Shown in pieces: positions 5,413 to 7,306 of a stretch of 7,306 nt of DNA (its first letter is position 1; each line of letters starts with the position of its first letter). Both the position numbers and the translations under genes were made by a program. Source of the DNA: Methanosarcinales archaeon (GTDB taxonomy: Archaea; Halobacteriota; Methanosarcinia; Methanosarcinales; Methanogasteraceae); assembly GCA_030672345.1 (NCBI GenBank), contig DAOVGO010000015.1, positions 1 to 7,306 of the forward strand, in the 5' to 3' direction. The notes below the pieces were generated by a model. The model did not search any database, was not told the origin of the DNA, and saw only the letters and a program-made list of their open reading frames with translations.

Positions 5413-6648
5413 ATGGTTCACGTAGCGAGGGATAAGAGAGCCACTCTGATATCGATAGGGGTGACTGCATTTCTGGCGATCATAAAATACGTTGCCGGTG
5501 TACTCTCTGGAAGTATCGCTCTCGTTGCTGATGCGATCCACTCCCTCACAGATGTGATCAGTTCCATCGCGGTCTTCATAGGTCTCGAGATTTCGGATCG
5601 CAAGCCAACAGAGGAGTTTCCTTATGGATTTTACAAGGCTGAGAACATAGTGAGCCTCTTCCTTGCCCTTGCGATTTTTTATGCCGGATACGAGATCATT
5701 CTCACGTCAGTCGGGGAGTTTGCAGAGGCAGAAGACCTGAAAAACATTCAGTTTGCAATCGCAGCCGCACTGACCTCTTTGATACTTGCCCTGCTTCTGA
5801 GCAGCTATAAGCTCAAAGTCGGAAGAGAAGAGAATTCGCCCAGTTTGATTGCGGATGGGAAGCATACGAGGGCGGATACGTACGCCTCCGCAGCAGTACT
5901 CGCCGGAATACTTGGAAACTACGCAGGCATCCATTTCCTTGATCCGGCTGCCGGCATTCTGGTCACTGGCTTCATCTTCAGATCAGGATACGAGATACTA
6001 AAAGGTTCGATAAAGGTTCTCCTGGACGCATCCATCGATTATGAGAGTCTCAACCGGATAAGAGAGCTTACATCCGAAACCCCCGGCGTCAGGAAGATAT
6101 GCGCCCTTAACGCGAGAGGTTCCGGGAAATTCATATTTATAGAGATGGCGATCGAAACGAACCTGAGAGACCTTAAAAAGGCACATCAACTGAGCGATAA
6201 GATTGAAAACGTGATTAAATCGGAGATAAAAAATGTGGACAGGGTCCTGATACATATAGAGCCCGAGGCGAGGGAGTTTATACGGTATGCGGTCCCGTGT
6301 ACCGAGAATAATGGTGTGGGGTCCGCGGTATCCTGGCACTTCGGGGAGGCAGAATACTTCTGCATATTCGACATGCGAACACGGGATGGCGAGCTCACCG
6401 ACATGAGGTTCTTGAAGAACCCGTTTGCCATGCTGGAGAAGCGGAAAGGTCTCAGGGTTGCTGAGCTTCTGGTCGCAGGTGATGTGGATAAACTGATCAC
6501 AAAAGAGAGCATCGCACAAAAGAGCGCGTTCTATGTCCTGGAAGATGCTTATGTGGACTTTGAAGAGACCGATTTCGATACCGTCGGGGAGATCATCGAG
6601 GGCATGATGGTGGATGTAGAGAACGCAAGAGAGGATGTAGCAGGATAA
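5413..6648 (+). CDS. Cation diffusion facilitator (CDF) transporter with fused NifX/NifB-type C-terminal domain
   Basis: The product is a membrane antiporter that probably exports a divalent metal (Zn, Fe, Mn, Co or Ni) against protons. Residues 1-205 form the six-helix CDF core. The intramembrane metal site is visible as Asp40, His43 and Asp47 in ADAIHSLTD (helix 2) and HxxxD, His151 and Asp155, in ADGKHTRAD (helix 5). Residues 206-285 are the cytoplasmic CDF dimerisation domain, ending in the HIEP block (281-284). Unlike a standard ~300-residue CDF protein, it continues with about 110 residues of a dinitrogenase iron-molybdenum cofactor domain (PF02579). That domain starts at IRYAVPC (290-296) and has SWHFGEAEYF (307-316), the usual SxHFGxAxxF metal-cofactor motif. 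Such domains bind Fe-S or FeMo-type clusters, so here it may sense the metal or accept it. No other initiator fits upstream, and the promoter suggests a leaderless mRNA. The gene stands alone and converges with the minus-strand pair. Metal specificity cannot be told. Confidence 0.92.
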   Translation: MVHVARDKRATLISIGVTAFLAIIKYVAGVLSGSIALVADAIHSLTDVISSIAVFIGLEISDRKPTEEFPYGFYKAENIVSLFLALAIFYAGYEIILTSVGEFAEAEDLKNIQFAIAAALTSLILALLLSSYKLKVGREENSPSLIADGKHTRADTYASAAVLAGILGNYAGIHFLDPAAGILVTGFIFRSGYEILKGSIKVLLDASIDYESLNRIRELTSETPGVRKICALNARGSGKFIFIEMAIETNLRDLKKAHQLSDKIENVIKSEIKNVDRVLIHIEPEAREFIRYAVPCTENNGVGSAVSWHFGEAEYFCIFDMRTRDGELTDMRFLKNPFAMLEKRKGLRVAELLVAGDVDKLITKESIAQKSAFYVLEDAYVDFEETDFDTVGEIIEGMMVDVENAREDVAG

Positions 6649-6677
6649 GCGCTCGACCGGATGTGGAATCTGATGGA

Positions 6678-6727
6678 AGATCGATGTACGATCTGATTAC
6701 CTCGCTCATGGGTTTTCCGTCTTTTTT
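6678..6727 (+). terminator. Hairpin and T6 tract downstream of the CDF gene
   Basis: AGATCG (6678-6683) and CGATCT (6689-6694) form a 6-bp stem with a 5-base loop about 30 bases after the CDF stop, and TTTTTT lies at 6722-6727. The T tract falls within the last codons of the convergent minus-strand gene. Together they are a plausible stop for the CDF transcript; the palindromic stem could also serve the opposite strand. Confidence 0.35.
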
Positions 6728-6921
6728 GACCGTTCCTTCATCACGAGATACTGTTGCCGATCGAGCTGGAAGTTCTTTGCACTGATCAGAAAACTGTTGA
6801 TCAGCGATGCCTGCTGCCTGCTCCACACCTCATTTGGCACTGACTTCACCCACTCGCTGTAGCGTCTTATGAACATCAGACGCTCGCTCTGGTTCTGTTC
6901 TCTGTCAAATTTCAATTCCAT
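6706..6921 (-). CDS. Small hypothetical protein, 71 residues, second gene of a minus-strand pair
   Basis: The translation looks like a real protein: a charged, largely helical chain with the block EWVKSVPNEVWSRQQASLIN followed by a second helix (FLISAKNFQLDRQQYLVMK) and a basic tail. There is no membrane segment, Cys pair or nucleotide-binding motif. I recall similar small uncharacterised proteins in methanogenic archaea but cannot name a family. Its start overlaps the end of the upstream gene by 17 bases, with no good ribosome site, so translation is probably coupled. In two-gene toxin-antitoxin units one partner is often this small; whether it is an antitoxin is speculation. Base composition here is near 50% G+C, like the chromosome and unlike its AT-rich partner. 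A competing longer minus-strand frame at 6593-6826 runs into the CDF gene and is proline/serine-rich, and is rejected. Confidence 0.65.
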   Translation of the reverse strand: MELKFDREQNQSERLMFIRRYSEWVKSVPNEVWSRQQASLINSFLISAKNFQLDRQQYLVMKERSKKTENP

Positions 6922-7306
6922 ACCCGGTCACATCTACGATATTAAACTCTTCGAGGAATTTTTTCAGCGTTTTTCTGTTTATTTCATCTTTAAAAATTTC
7001 ATACAGGTAAATAGCGTCTTCTATGTCCTTATCTCCAGCCAGATAGAATTTATATGCTATCTGTAATTCTATTGGAGATATCTTCATCTTATGGTCGTTG
7101 ATACTCACTTTCAGGGAATTTTTGAGTGAGAAATTGTCAAAATAATCTTTTGCGAATTTCAATTCGATATTTGGTATTATTTCACCAGATTTTGCTATTC
7201 TCACCGCAAGATTTTCGTTTAACATACTGAATAAGTCGTTTTGATCGCTTGAGTTCAAAAACCAGTAATTTCTTTTGGTCAAATCATCGAAAAATCTCTC
7301 GAATGT
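6905..7306 (-). CDS. Probable nucleotidyltransferase/AbiEii-like protein, C-terminal part, open at right edge
   Basis: The minus-strand frame continues to the window edge (TFERFFDDL before the TTG that a gene caller might take as start), so the N-terminus lies outside. The visible ~133 residues contain LAVRIAKSGEIIP, then KISPIELQIAYKFYL and DIEDAIYLYEIF. The last two blocks resemble the helical half of DNA-polymerase-beta-like nucleotidyltransferases and AbiEii/DUF6036-type proteins, where an E..iaYK..L segment precedes a D-I/L-x-D-A/L-x-x-L motif. The catalytic GS...D/E motif would be further to the right and cannot be checked. Such proteins often form two-gene units with a small partner, as seen here with the 17-base overlap. 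G+C is about 31% over 6961-7200, compared with about 50% elsewhere in the window, so transfer is likely. Family placement is an inference from half a protein. Confidence 0.6.
   Translation of the reverse strand, partial: TFERFFDDLTKRNYWFLNSSDQNDLFSMLNENLAVRIAKSGEIIPNIELKFAKDYFDNFSLKNSLKVSINDHKMKISPIELQIAYKFYLAGDKDIEDAIYLYEIFKDEINRKTLKKFLEEFNIVDVTGYGIEI

Noticed and set aside
5173..5541. Minus-strand open frame of 122 residues crossing the start of the CDF gene
   Set aside because: It overlaps the CDF promoter and N-terminus and has no recognisable motif. The + strand reading at 5191-5361 gives a much more protein-like, family-matching sequence.
6593..6826. Minus-strand frame of 77 residues overlapping the CDF 3' end
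   Set aside because: It overlaps the conserved CDF coding region and competes with the clearly more protein-like frame at 6706-6921.

Overview
The window looks like a chromosomal segment of a euryarchaeon, most likely a methanogen or a methane-oxidising relative. The main reasons are an archaeosine synthase (a tRNA-modifying enzyme confined to Archaea), a single-domain KaiC/RadA-like ATPase, a DUF2298 membrane protein, archaeal TATA elements at leaderless-type spacing, and purine-rich ribosome sites. Most of it is roughly 50% G+C, but the last ~380 bases fall to about 30%. The species cannot be fixed from the sequence alone.

Layout, left to right. (1) The C-terminal part of a large DUF2298 multi-membrane protein (+, open at the left edge) runs 65 bases into (2) a KaiC-like ATPase gene (+), which has its own TATA elements inside the upstream gene. 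(3) A short hairpin region separates it from a convergent small PF06695/COG2426 membrane protein gene (-). (4) A divergent control region of about 170 bases with inverted repeats leads to (5) a possible 32-codon leader ORF that overlaps by ATGA (6) the archaeosine synthase gene arcS (+). (7) A 422-base stretch without an intact gene follows; it holds a T-rich stop region, short direct repeats and what I read as a decayed fragment of the C-terminus of a HypE/AIR-synthase-like gene. (8) A cation diffusion facilitator with a fused NifX/NifB-type C-terminal domain (+) comes next. (9) Convergent to it lies a two-gene minus-strand unit: a gene open at the right edge that resembles the C-terminal half of a nucleotidyltransferase/AbiEii-like protein, overlapping by 17 bases a 71-residue protein of unknown function.

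Functionally this is a set of mostly independent units, not one pathway: a cell-envelope protein plus ATPase, a small membrane protein, tRNA modification, and metal export with a metal-cofactor-type sensor domain. The AT-rich gene pair at the right edge looks like accessory DNA. The parts most worth follow-up are that pair, with its sharp composition change, the hypE-like relic, the leader ORF of arcS, and the CDF-NifX fusion. I found no CRISPR array, transposase, rRNA or tRNA.
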